Of a DNA stretch of 9,637 nucleotides, positions 1-4,820 are shown piece by piece. The stretch is from an uncultured archaeon. Lineage in GTDB: Archaea > Nanobdellota > Nanobdellia > Woesearchaeales > ARS49. The notes under the pieces are model-generated. The model did no database searches. It saw only the letters and a program-made list of their open reading frames with translations, and was not told the origin of the DNA. The first letter of the stretch is position 1; each line of letters starts with the position of its first letter. The translations under genes and the position numbers were made by a program. The DNA lies in contig CABMGU010000079.1 of NCBI GenBank assembly GCA_902385765.1, forward strand, positions 1 to 9,637, given 5' to 3'.

Positions 1-52
1 CCCCGTTAAATTACTTGAAGGCTGAGGAAAAAACCGCCATTAACTAACATGA
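1..52 (+). other. possible frameshifted remnant of the RPA N-terminal region
   Basis: No open frame crosses this stretch into the RPA gene, but short pieces of all three forward frames read like the linker that precedes the first full OB fold in RPA41-type proteins. Frame 2 gives PVKLLEG (2-22), frame 3 gives AEEKTAIN (about 21-44), and frame 1 gives LTNMNEKL from about 43. The rpa reading frame then takes over. In Thermococcus-type RPA41 a segment ending in a LGI/V-x-L motif and an acidic linker sits at this place. The reading is suggestive only: the pieces are short, and the window starts here, so nothing upstream can be checked. It could instead be an ordinary spacer. Confidence 0.3.
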
Positions 53-817
53 ATGAGAAGCTCAGACGAGAACGCCAGAGAAACACAAATCTATCAAACA
101 AGAGACTTCCAAAGAGCAGACGGAACCGCAGGAAAAGTAGGAAGCTTCCTGGTAGGAGATGACACAGGAATAGTAAGAATAGTCTGCTGGGGAAACCAAG
201 CAGACATCCTGAAACAACTAACAACAGGAACCCCACTCAAAATCACAGGCGGAATGGTAAGAGAAAACCAAAGAGGCTACAAAGAAGTACACCTGAACGA
301 ATCCAGCAGACTAATACTAAACCCGCCAGAACAAGTACCAGGAGTAAAAACAGCAACAAGAAAAACACTCAAAGAACTAACAGAAAGCGACGAACAAGTA
401 GAAGTCCTCGGAACAGTAGTACAAGTATTTGACCCAAAATTCTTCGAAGTCTGCCCACAATGCGGAACAAGACTGAAAGAAGTAGAAGGACAATGGGTAT
501 GCGACGAACACTCAGCACTAATGCCGGACTATTCATATCTTGTTAATGTATTCTTAGACGACGGAACAGAAAACATACGAGTAGTACTATTTAGAAACCA
601 GGCAGAGCGATTACTCGGCAAGACCAAAGAACAAATGATAGCTTATAGAGTAAACCCGGAAACGTTCGAGCCGTTAAAGACAGAATTACTTGGCGAACAG
701 TTCAGGTTTGTAGGACGCGCAAAGAAAAACACATTCTTCGACAGGATAGAGTTTATTGCCAATCAGGTCCACAAAGCAAACGTGGAAGAAGAACTCGCGA
801 AAGTGAACAAACAATGA
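53..817 (+). CDS. rpa: Replication protein A (RPA41-like), zinc-finger OB-fold ssDNA-binding subunit, probably N-terminally truncated
   Basis: This subunit coats single-stranded DNA in replication, repair and recombination, and in archaea works with RadA. The first OB fold covers about residues 10-92 (conserved ADGTAGKVGSFLVGDDTG, then VRIVCW, then MVRENQRGYKEVHLNESSR). The second covers about 116-235 and carries a zinc finger with C134, C137, C150 and H153, as in Pyrococcus and Thermococcus RPA41. The C-terminal IRVVLF strand is present. At 254 residues it is much shorter than the roughly 360 usual for this family. The predicted N-terminus lacks the V-x-V-x-G-x-V strand that normally opens the fold, and no SD precedes the start, so 53 is simply the first in-frame ATG. 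Codon use shifts near 520, from A-ending to mixed. The gene overlaps its neighbour by ATGA. Family identity is firm; completeness is not. Confidence 0.85.
   Translation: MRSSDENARETQIYQTRDFQRADGTAGKVGSFLVGDDTGIVRIVCWGNQADILKQLTTGTPLKITGGMVRENQRGYKEVHLNESSRLILNPPEQVPGVKTATRKTLKELTESDEQVEVLGTVVQVFDPKFFEVCPQCGTRLKEVEGQWVCDEHSALMPDYSYLVNVFLDDGTENIRVVLFRNQAERLLGKTKEQMIAYRVNPETFEPLKTELLGEQFRFVGRAKKNTFFDRIEFIANQVHKANVEEELAKVNKQ
788..817 (+). repeat. RPA C-terminal tail, copy 1 of an imperfect 30-bp direct repeat
   Basis: The last ten codons of rpa, ending ELAKVNKQ-stop, match 1089-1118 at 26 of 30 bases. The repeat flanks the 91-residue gene. See the matching entry for copy 2. Confidence 0.7.
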
Positions 818-1089
818 GCGCTTCTATCGAATGCCGAGGCGAAGTTCTGGGCTGGATTCATGAATATTACGGCGATGGCGTTGAACGATTTTGCATAGAG
901 ATGGAAGGGATAACAGGTCTCGAGAAATTATGCAGACAAGCAGATAGCGAACCCATAAGAGTTGAAGGCATGCCACCAATGGATTATAGAACCTTTAAGA
1001 AGGAAATCTTGAGCAGGACAAAAAAAATCTATCTATCTACCCACGAATACAATATGGATTTTCATCCATCATACTTCAAACCAGAATAG
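814..1089 (+). CDS. hypothetical protein translationally coupled to RPA
   Basis: The ATG overlaps the rpa stop codon (ATGA), so the two are almost certainly translated from one message. I do not recognise the family. The 91-residue product has no signal peptide or membrane segment. It looks like a mixed alpha/beta domain: strands near SIECRGEVLGWI (3-14) and RFCIEMEG (25-32), a helix near LEKLCRQA, a strand PIRVEGMPP, and a helix with a basic stretch (FKKEILSRTKKIYL). The GEVLGWI...RFCIEMEG...IRVEG pattern could fit a small OB-like barrel, which would suit an RPA partner, but this is speculation. It is not recognisably the COG3390 RPA-associated protein. Its codons (GAT, GTT, TTT, CAT) differ from other plus-strand genes, hinting at recent arrival or inversion. 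An RPA-tail copy starts at its stop codon. Confidence 0.65.
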   Translation: MSASIECRGEVLGWIHEYYGDGVERFCIEMEGITGLEKLCRQADSEPIRVEGMPPMDYRTFKKEILSRTKKIYLSTHEYNMDFHPSYFKPE

Positions 1090-1118
1090 AAGACCTGGCG
1101 AAAGCGAATAAACAATGA
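1089..1118 (+). repeat. second, untranslated copy of the RPA C-terminal tail
   Basis: In the frame ending TGA at 1116-1118 this reads RIEDLAKANKQ-stop, against EEELAKVNKQ-stop at the end of rpa. The 30 bases match 788-817 at 26 positions. Two of the four differences are synonymous (CTC/CTG, AAC/AAT), and the others are E/D and V/A. That pattern is what an old coding sequence would leave. The copy begins at the last base of the preceding gene's stop codon. No start codon and useful reading frame leads into it. Confidence 0.65.
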
Positions 1119-1138
1119 AGAATCATTCTTGAATAAGT

Positions 1139-1147
1139 CTTAAATAA
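1139..1147 (+). promoter_or_regulatory. TATA box for a leaderless Nudix transcript
   Basis: CTTAAATAA is centred about 27 bases before the ATG at 1170. This places transcription start at or next to the start codon. No SD is present, which agrees with a leaderless message. Confidence 0.55.
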
Positions 1148-1169
1148 CCCTGCTTTTCTTTCTTCATTT

Positions 1170-1574
1170 ATGGAGCATCAAAGACCAAGAATAACTGCAG
1201 CAGTATTAGTCGAAAAAGACGGAAAATTCCTCTTAGCTGAAAGAAACAAACAAAACTACAACGGCTACTGGGTAATACCCGGCGGAGGAGTCCAATTCGG
1301 AGAAACCCTCAAGGATGCTGCAGTCAGAGAACTAAAAGAAGAAACAAACATCGATGCAGACATCATCAAACAAATCTGCTACAAAGAAATAATAAACGTT
1401 CCAGGCAACTACCACAGCATAGTTTTCTATTATCTCGCCAAACCAAAAAACAACAACATAAAAGCCAAAGGAGACGTATCCCAAGCAAAATTTTTCTCCA
1501 TAGAAGAAATAAAAAAACTCAAAATAGCAGAAAGCGTCGAACTGGTCCTAAAAGAAGCCGGATTCTGGAAGTAA
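1170..1574 (+). CDS. Nudix hydrolase (first of two)
   Basis: Nudix enzymes cleave nucleoside diphosphates linked to another moiety, using a metal held by the Nudix helix. The box runs over residues 39-61: G39, then E45, R53-E54 and E57-E58, all in the required spacing (GX5EX7REUXEEXGU). The usual glycine before the last hydrophobic residue is N60. The fold starts with RITAAVLVEKDGKFLLAERN and contains YWVIPGGG before the box. The length of 134 is normal for a single-domain member. The substrate cannot be read from the sequence. The leaderless ATG fits the TATA box at 1139. It converges with the winged-helix gene, with only 27 bases between them. It is clearly a paralogue of the Nudix gene at 2772-3176: both have the EETN motif and an AKFF strand. 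Confidence 0.93.
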   Translation: MEHQRPRITAAVLVEKDGKFLLAERNKQNYNGYWVIPGGGVQFGETLKDAAVRELKEETNIDADIIKQICYKEIINVPGNYHSIVFYYLAKPKNNNIKAKGDVSQAKFFSIEEIKKLKIAESVELVLKEAGFWK

Positions 1575-1579
1575 CGCCA

Positions 1580-1596
1580 GTTTTATGAAGTAAAAC
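1580..1596. terminator. inverted repeat between convergent genes
   Basis: GTTTTA and TAAAAC form a 6-bp stem around a 5-base loop (TGAAG) in the 27-base gap between two converging stop codons. It gives a T-tract toward either gene and may end both transcripts. The stem is short and AT-rich, so this is a modest call. Confidence 0.4.
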
Positions 1597-1601
1597 ACTT
1601 C

Positions 1602-1931
1602 TCAACGCACGACCAGTTCTTTCTCTTTGGCCTTTTCGTGAATATGATGCCTTGTGGTTTCCCAGTAAAAATCCCTAAACTTTCTAATCACGGGATTAGC
1701 CAAATTAAGCTTATACATCTTCGCCTTGCCAACAATCCTGGTATTCACCACGATTCCCTCTTTTTCAAGCCGCTGCCAGAAGAGCTTAAGCGTGGAATAA
1801 CCAACACCAGAAAGACCAGCAATATCAGTCATGCTATAATCAAAGTCTTCATTAACAACAAGAAAATCAAGAACTCGAAGAATAGGAGAATCGCCGAATA
1901 TTTCCAAAAAGGCAGTTTTGCTTTCCATCAT
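1602..1931 (-). CDS. small archaeal winged-helix DNA-binding regulator
   Basis: The 109-residue protein has a winged-helix layout. A first helix (PILRVLDFLVVN, 16-27) is followed by a helix-turn-helix (SMTDIAGLSGVGYSTLKLFWQRLEKEG, 33-59) and a wing of two strands (IVVNTRIVGKAKMYKLN, 60-76). A basic C-terminal helix follows. No sensor or metal-binding residues stand out, so the inducer is unknown. Similar small proteins that begin with a TAFLEIFGDSP-like stretch are common in DPANN archaea, as far as I recall. Two ATG codons stand in tandem at 1931 and 1928, with no SD. The TATA-like boxes at 1951-1973 suggest a leaderless or near-leaderless message. It is divergent from the gene at 2042, and an inverted-repeat operator candidate lies between them, so autoregulation is plausible. 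Confidence 0.85.
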   Translation of the reverse strand: MMESKTAFLEIFGDSPILRVLDFLVVNEDFDYSMTDIAGLSGVGYSTLKLFWQRLEKEGIVVNTRIVGKAKMYKLNLANPVIRKFRDFYWETTRHHIHEKAKEKELVVR

Positions 1932-1950
1932 CAGGAGTAAGGCGTATCCG

Positions 1951-1973
1951 TTTTTAAATGTTTCTATTTATAG
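1951..1973 (-). promoter_or_regulatory. minus-strand TATA boxes of the winged-helix gene
   Basis: Read on the minus strand there are two candidates: CTATAAATAG (1964-1973) and ATTTAAAAA (1951-1959). The second lies about 24 bases from the ATG at 1931 and would give a leaderless message. The first would give a leader of about 11 bases. The palindrome at 1970 overlaps the upstream edge of the first box. Confidence 0.5.
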
Positions 1974-2027
1974 CTAATATCGGCTATGAATATGCATTAA
2001 AATAACAAATCTTTTATGGTTAGCTAT
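1970..2027. promoter_or_regulatory. candidate operator: palindrome plus an inverted ATAGCTAA site
   Basis: ATAGCTAATATCGGCTAT (1970-1987) is palindromic at 14 of 18 positions. Its left arm ATAGCTAA (1970-1977) recurs in perfect inverted orientation as TTAGCTAT at 2020-2027. One site abuts the minus-strand TATA box; the other sits near the expected transcription start of the gene at 2042. This is the layout expected for a dimeric regulator that controls both divergent promoters. The winged-helix protein next door is the obvious candidate, but that link is inferred. Confidence 0.45.
1996..2017 (+). promoter_or_regulatory. promoter of the small wHTH/hydrolase operon
   Basis: ATTAAAAT (1996-2003) would start transcription near 2025. 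CTTTTAT (2011-2017) would start it near 2040 and make the message leaderless. No SD precedes the ATG at 2042, which favours the second reading. Confidence 0.4.
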
Positions 2028-2041
2028 CTAAGAAATTCTTA

Positions 2042-2311
2042 ATGGGAAAAAGATTAAGCAAATCAGAACACGAAAAAATAAAAAAGAACATTCTCAAAAA
2101 ATTATACGCCAACCAAGCATTCAGCAAAGGACACCTATTATACGAAAGATTAATGTCCGGCATCCCTTCACATTTGAAAGGATTCGTTAAAGAAGTACTT
2201 GACGACCTTATAAAAGAAGAACTAGTTATCCTATATGGCAAAACAAACTATGGAGACGCATACCAACTAAACATTAAAAAACTGAAAGAAATAGAAGCGA
2301 TAATACTGTAA
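2042..2311 (+). CDS. small winged-helix-like conserved archaeal protein
   Basis: The 89-residue product has a basic N-terminal helix (KSEHEKIKKNILKKLYANQ, 7-25), a GHLLYERLMSGIP segment and a helix (GFVKEVLDDLIKEELVILY). It ends with a beta turn (KTNYGDAYQLN) and a short helix. The helix-helix-wing order, with LIKEELV before a strand and turn, resembles a winged helix, so a DNA-binding role is possible. I cannot name a family. It has no membrane segment or cysteines. It is the first gene of a likely two-gene operon: the hydrolase starts 15 bases after its stop with its own SD. The ATG at 2042 has no SD and probably begins a leaderless message. Confidence 0.75.
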   Translation: MGKRLSKSEHEKIKKNILKKLYANQAFSKGHLLYERLMSGIPSHLKGFVKEVLDDLIKEELVILYGKTNYGDAYQLNIKKLKEIEAIIL

Positions 2312-2316
2312 AAAAA

Positions 2317-2322
2317 AGGTGA
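2317..2322 (+). promoter_or_regulatory. SD of the membrane hydrolase gene
   Basis: AGGTGA lies four bases before the ATG at 2327 and selects the first of two tandem ATG codons. Confidence 0.7.
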
Positions 2323-2326
2323 CAAA

Positions 2327-2788
2327 ATGATGGGACGCACACACATGGCTTTTGGTTTTTTGGCAGGTATGCTAACCTATCCACTCTTAGGCGCCAATTG
2401 GATGCTATTCCTGCCACTGGCAGTCCTCGGCTCACTTGTTCCTGACGTTGACAGCGAGAACAGCAAAATAAACAGAATGCTCCCAATAACAAGATGGATA
2501 CCGAAATTCTTCCAACACCGAGGATTCTTCCACAGCCTGTTTGCAGTAGCAATACTATACATCCTATTCTACGCAGCAAACCTCAAAACAATAGGACTCC
2601 CAATAGCAATAGGCTATGCAGCACACCTTGCAAGCGACTGCCTAACACAAAACGGATGCAACCTGCTACACCCAATAAGCAACTTCAGAATAAGCGGATT
2701 CGTAAGAACAGACGGAGCAATGGAGCTACTGGTGATGGGCGCAGCAATATTCGCAGACGCACTATTGGTAGTCAAGCACTTTTTGTAA
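2327..2788 (+). CDS. membrane-bound metal-dependent hydrolase, YdjM/DUF457 family
   Basis: The 153-residue protein has the signature of this integral membrane family. H6 lies in RTHMAFG, D40 and D42 in SLVPDVDSENS, and H64 and H69 in HRGFFHS. H100 and D104 lie in YAAHLASDCLTQNG. These residues are spaced as the metal ligands of YdjM-like hydrolases. Hydrophobic segments at about 8-22, 26-38, 70-98 and 131-147 suggest four membrane spans. The physiological substrate is not known for the family; phospholipid-related hydrolysis has been suggested for relatives. The gene lies 15 bases after the wHTH-like gene and likely shares its transcript. Its last 17 bases overlap the end of the Nudix gene on the other strand. 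Confidence 0.88.
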   Translation: MMGRTHMAFGFLAGMLTYPLLGANWMLFLPLAVLGSLVPDVDSENSKINRMLPITRWIPKFFQHRGFFHSLFAVAILYILFYAANLKTIGLPIAIGYAAHLASDCLTQNGCNLLHPISNFRISGFVRTDGAMELLVMGAAIFADALLVVKHFL

Positions 2789-3176
2789 AAAACTTATCCA
2801 AAACCCACTTCGCACTATCAACCAGATTCAGACTTTTCAAATCTTCCTTTGCAAAAAACTTTGCATCCAAAATCTCCTCAGGCAGCTTGATACTATCATT
2901 CAACGGCTTTGCCAAGAAAAAGAAAATAACAGTATGATAATCATACTTCAGATTAATATGCTCCTTAAAATCAAGCAATTTCAGAACCTCAACATCCAAA
3001 TTAGTCTCTTCCTTGAGCTCCCTCTTCACAGCATCAACCAAACACTCGCCAAACTCAACCTTCCCGCCAGGAACAATCCAATAAGGAAGCTTGCTCTCCA
3101 GAATTTCCTTGACTAGCAGAACCTTTCCATCCTTCTCAATCAAACCTGAAACAATAACCTTCGGACGCTCCCCCAT
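2772..3176 (-). CDS. Nudix hydrolase (second of two)
   Basis: The Nudix box covers residues 38-60 (G38, E44, R52-E53, E56-E57), preceded by YWIVPGG. The expected final glycine is N59, the same substitution as in the paralogue at 1170-1574. The protein has 134 residues, the same length as that paralogue, and ends with a matching helix (DSAKWVLDKFF). The substrate is unknown; nucleotide-pool or nucleotide-cofactor housekeeping is the general expectation. Its codons end in T or G (GTT, CTT, GAG), following the strand bias and not the usage of plus-strand genes. The ATG at 3176 has no SD and lies about 27 bases from a TATA box, so the message is leaderless. The 3' end overlaps the hydrolase gene tail-to-tail by 17 bases. 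Confidence 0.92.
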   Translation of the reverse strand: MGERPKVIVSGLIEKDGKVLLVKEILESKLPYWIVPGGKVEFGECLVDAVKRELKEETNLDVEVLKLLDFKEHINLKYDYHTVIFFFLAKPLNDSIKLPEEILDAKFFAKEDLKSLNLVDSAKWVLDKFFTKSA

Positions 3177-3200
3177 AGCCTGCAGAAATACGTTTTCCTA

Positions 3201-3208
3201 TATAAAAT
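3201..3208 (-). promoter_or_regulatory. minus-strand TATA box for the second Nudix gene
   Basis: On the minus strand this reads ATTTTATA and is centred about 28 bases before the ATG at 3176, which gives a leaderless transcript. Confidence 0.6.
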
Positions 3209-3242
3209 AGCCACTGGACACTGGACAAACACCCGCGCGGCG

Positions 3243-3250
3243 TATATAAA
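3243..3250 (+). promoter_or_regulatory. TATA box of the small protein/radA region
   Basis: TATATAAA follows a G/C-rich stretch (3232-3241) that may include a BRE. Transcription should begin near 3272-3276 and leave a leader of roughly 35 bases before the ATG at 3310. Confidence 0.6.
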
Positions 3251-3275
3251 CCAAACTCAGTCTAAGAGTAAACAG

Positions 3276-3305
3276 GTGAGCACCAAACGGAAGAACCGAA
3301 GGTGA
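3276..3305 (+). other. possible leader mini-ORF before the small radA-linked gene
   Basis: A GTG at or within a few bases of the predicted transcription start opens a nine-codon frame (MSTKRKNRR-stop). Its TGA is part of the SD (AAGGTGA, 3299-3305) of the next gene. Such a frame could feed ribosomes into the downstream start. A TGA is built into every GGTGA, so this may be chance. Confidence 0.2.
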
Positions 3306-3309
3306 AAAA

Positions 3310-3585
3310 ATGGAAGAAAAAAACCAACCAGAAAAAAAGTTTAGCACAGGCGCAATCAGCGCAACTGTGTGGAAAAACGTTCGAACAGACAAAGAGGGCA
3401 AAGCATACGAAACAAGAACAGTAAGCCTGCAAAGAAGGTACACAGACAAAACAGGCCAATGGCAAAGCACGAATTCTCTGCGATTGAACGACCTGCCAAA
3501 AGCAGCACTCGTAATCGAAGAAGCATACAGATACCTAGTGCTAAACGGACACGATGAAACAAAAACACAAGAGGTGATTGCTTGA
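3310..3585 (+). CDS. small conserved protein upstream of radA, possible nucleic-acid-binding beta domain
   Basis: The 91-residue protein has a charged N-terminus (1-11), then a core that predicts as strands with a helix: FSTGAISATVWKN (11-23), YETRTVSLQRRYTD (33-46), GQWQSTNSLRLNDL (49-62) and helix PKAALVIEEAYRYLVLN (63-79). The motif order G-x-I-x-A-T-V-W ... S-L-x-R-x-Y-x-D-x-x-G-x-W ... S-L-x-x-x-D-L-P-K-A recurs, as I recall, in small archaeal and bacterial proteins of unknown function. The strand-rich core, aromatic and arginine residues, and final helix resemble the PC4-like ssDNA-binding layout, but this is inference. The SD AAGGTGA lies four bases before the ATG. radA follows on the same strand 91 bases after the stop, behind a possible terminator. 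Confidence 0.8.
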   Translation: MEEKNQPEKKFSTGAISATVWKNVRTDKEGKAYETRTVSLQRRYTDKTGQWQSTNSLRLNDLPKAALVIEEAYRYLVLNGHDETKTQEVIA

Positions 3586-3641
3586 AGCGAAAAAAAGAAG
3601 ATACCCCACCCCAGCAGAATCCCTGCTCGGGGAATTTTTAA
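3582..3641 (+). other. possible 19-residue small ORF running through the radA-upstream hairpin
   Basis: GAGGTGATT at 3571-3579, the same nine bases as the radA SD, lies before a TTG at 3582. That TTG overlaps the stop of the 91-residue gene as TTGA. The frame MKRKKEDTPPQQNPCSGNF ends at 3639-3641 and covers the hairpin at 3609-3632. Spacing from GGTGA to TTG is four bases. TTG is a weak start and the SD also encodes E-V-I, so the call is tentative. If translated, ribosomes would disrupt the hairpin. Confidence 0.25.
3609..3639 (+). terminator. hairpin and T-tract between the small gene and radA
   Basis: CCCC+AGCAG pairs with CTGCT+GGGG, a 9-bp stem with one bulged C and the loop AATCC, followed by AATTTTT. 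It looks like a bacterial-type intrinsic terminator. In archaea the T-rich part alone can terminate. It would separate radA from the upstream gene, wholly or partly. Confidence 0.55.
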
Positions 3642-3643
3642 TT

Positions 3644-3655
3644 TTATGATCATAA
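3644..3655. promoter_or_regulatory. perfect 12-bp palindrome upstream of radA
   Basis: TTATGATCATAA is fully palindromic and ends 21 bases before the radA ATG. The T-rich sequence at 3635-3647 overlaps it and is the only TATA-like element close to radA. It may be a regulator site or part of the promoter. No regulator can be assigned. Confidence 0.35.
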
Positions 3656-3664
3656 TAAAACTCA

Positions 3665-3671
3665 GAGGTGA
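3665..3671 (+). promoter_or_regulatory. SD that fixes the radA start
   Basis: GAGGTGA, a full match to the archaeal anti-SD, lies five bases before the ATG at 3677. The in-frame GTG at 3668 is inside this SD and so is an unlikely start. Confidence 0.8.
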
Positions 3672-3676
3672 TTCAA

Positions 3677-4723
3677 ATGACAAACAAAAAATACATAGAA
3701 GAAGAACAAACAATCCAAATAGAAACATCAGAAGGAATGGTTGAGGTAATGAAAAAACCAGACATGGAAGAGCCAAAAAAGAAAATCACAAGCGTACAAG
3801 ACCTGCCAGGAGTAGGACCGGCATCCATCGAGAAATTAGCAGCAGCAGGATTCCACGACTTGATGAGCATAGCAGTAGCAACGCCAGGAGAAATAGTAGG
3901 CGCAACAGAAATGAGCGAAGCAACAGCCAAAAAAATCATCGCAATAGCACGCGCAAACCTCGAAATGGAATTCACATCAGGCGAAGAAATACTGAAAAAA
4001 AGAGAAAAAATGCTAAAAATAACCTGCGGAAGCGTTGAACTCGACAAACTAATGGGCGGAGGATTTGAAACAGGAGCAATAACAGAAGCATACGGACAAT
4101 ACGGCTCAGGAAAATCACAAATAGCACACACACTAGCAGTAAGAGTACAACTGCCGCCAGACAAAGGAGGAGCAGGAGGAACAGCCGTCTACATCGACAC
4201 AGAAGGAACATTCAGACCAGAAAGAATAGTACAAATGGCAAAAGCCTGCGGACTAGACCCGCAAGAAGCACTAAAAAACATCAAAATAGCAAAAGCATTC
4301 AACTCAGACCACCAAATGCTACTGGCAGAAAAAGTAGAAGACCTGATAAAACAAGGCTTCAATGTCAAACTAGTAATTGTAGACAGCCTGACAGCACACT
4401 TCAGAGCAGAATTCATAGGCAGAGGAACACTAGCTGACAGACAACAAAGAATCAACAAACACATGCACGCACTAATGAAAATAGCAGACAAATACAACAT
4501 AGCAGTCTACGTGACAAACCAAGTCATGGCAAAACCAGACCAGTTCTTCGGAGACCCAACAGAAGCAATAGGCGGACACATAGTAGCACACAACTCAACA
4601 TACAGACTGTACTTGCGAAGAGGCAAAAAAGGCACAAGAGTCGCAAAAATGGTAGACGCGCCAAACATGCCAGAAGCAGAAGCAATATTCCAAGTAACCG
4701 AAGACGGCATCAAAGATGCCTGA
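3677..4723 (+). CDS. radA: DNA repair and recombination protein RadA
   Basis: RadA is the archaeal Rad51/RecA recombinase: it forms ATP-bound filaments on ssDNA and performs strand exchange. The 348-residue protein has an acidic N-terminal tail (1-36), then a helix-hairpin-helix DNA-binding domain (about 37-95, [13 protein letters not shown]). The oligomerisation motif FTSG (99-102) is the F-x-x-G variant seen in many euryarchaeal proteins. Walker A is GQYGSGKS (140-147), with Ser in place of the usual final Thr, and Walker B is LVIVD (232-236). DNA-binding loop regions FRAEFIGRG (242-250) and [16 protein letters not shown] (290-305) are intact. There is no intein. The SD at 3665 selects this start. 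The codons are almost all A- or C-ending. A T-tract follows the stop. RPA and RadB, its usual partners, are encoded on either side. Confidence 0.97.
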   Translation: MTNKKYIEEEQTIQIETSEGMVEVMKKPDMEEPKKKITSVQDLPGVGPASIEKLAAAGFHDLMSIAVATPGEIVGATEMSEATAKKIIAIARANLEMEFTSGEEILKKREKMLKITCGSVELDKLMGGGFETGAITEAYGQYGSGKSQIAHTLAVRVQLPPDKGGAGGTAVYIDTEGTFRPERIVQMAKACGLDPQEALKNIKIAKAFNSDHQMLLAEKVEDLIKQGFNVKLVIVDSLTAHFRAEFIGRGTLADRQQRINKHMHALMKIADKYNIAVYVTNQVMAKPDQFFGDPTEAIGGHIVAHNSTYRLYLRRGKKGTRVAKMVDAPNMPEAEAIFQVTEDGIKDA

Positions 4724-4737
4724 TTTTTCTTTTTTAT
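4724..4737 (+). terminator. T-rich terminator after radA
   Basis: A run of T interrupted by one C, and then one A before the last base, begins directly after the radA stop. Archaeal RNA polymerase ends transcripts at such tracts without needing a hairpin. Confidence 0.5.
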
Positions 4738-4743
4738 AACAAA

Positions 4744-4752
4744 GTTTAAATA
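4744..4752 (+). promoter_or_regulatory. TATA box of the TRAM gene
   Basis: GTTTAAATA is centred near 4748, so transcription should start near 4774. That leaves a leader of about 47 bases before the ATG at 4821. Confidence 0.6.
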
Positions 4753-4774
4753 CGCAACAGAAGGAAAACAGCCT

Positions 4775-4809
4775 GTATGCGGCTAGTTCTGCATACTATA
4801 CTTAGGTAG
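4775..4809 (+). promoter_or_regulatory. TRAM leader: 5'-terminal hairpin over a possible mini-ORF
   Basis: GTATGC (4775-4780) and GCATAC (4791-4796) form a perfect 6-bp stem with a 10-base loop, right at the expected 5' end of the message. The left arm contains an ATG (4777-4779) that opens a ten-codon frame, MRLVLHTILR, ending at TAG 4807-4809. That stop lies inside the SD region AGGTAGGTGA (4804-4813) of the TRAM gene. The parts are visible; a role in controlling TRAM translation is inferred. Confidence 0.4.
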
Positions 4810-4820
4810 GTGAATAAGGT

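Noticed and set aside
2494..2937. 147-residue plus-strand open frame over the hydrolase and Nudix ends
   Set aside because: It is low-complexity (Asn, Arg, Thr) out-of-frame translation of the YdjM-type gene and then antisense to the Nudix gene.
3212..3227. CACTGGA direct repeat between divergent TATA boxes
   Set aside because: Two adjacent seven-base copies in a short promoter gap are too weak to call an operator without conservation data.
3668..3676. GTG at 3668 as the radA start
   Set aside because: It lies inside the SD GAGGTGA that serves the ATG at 3677; the added residues (M-I-Q) match nothing in RadA.
3673..4164. 163-residue minus-strand open frame across radA
   Set aside because: It arises because the A/C-rich coding strand yields few stops on its complement; RadA is certain in the plus frame.
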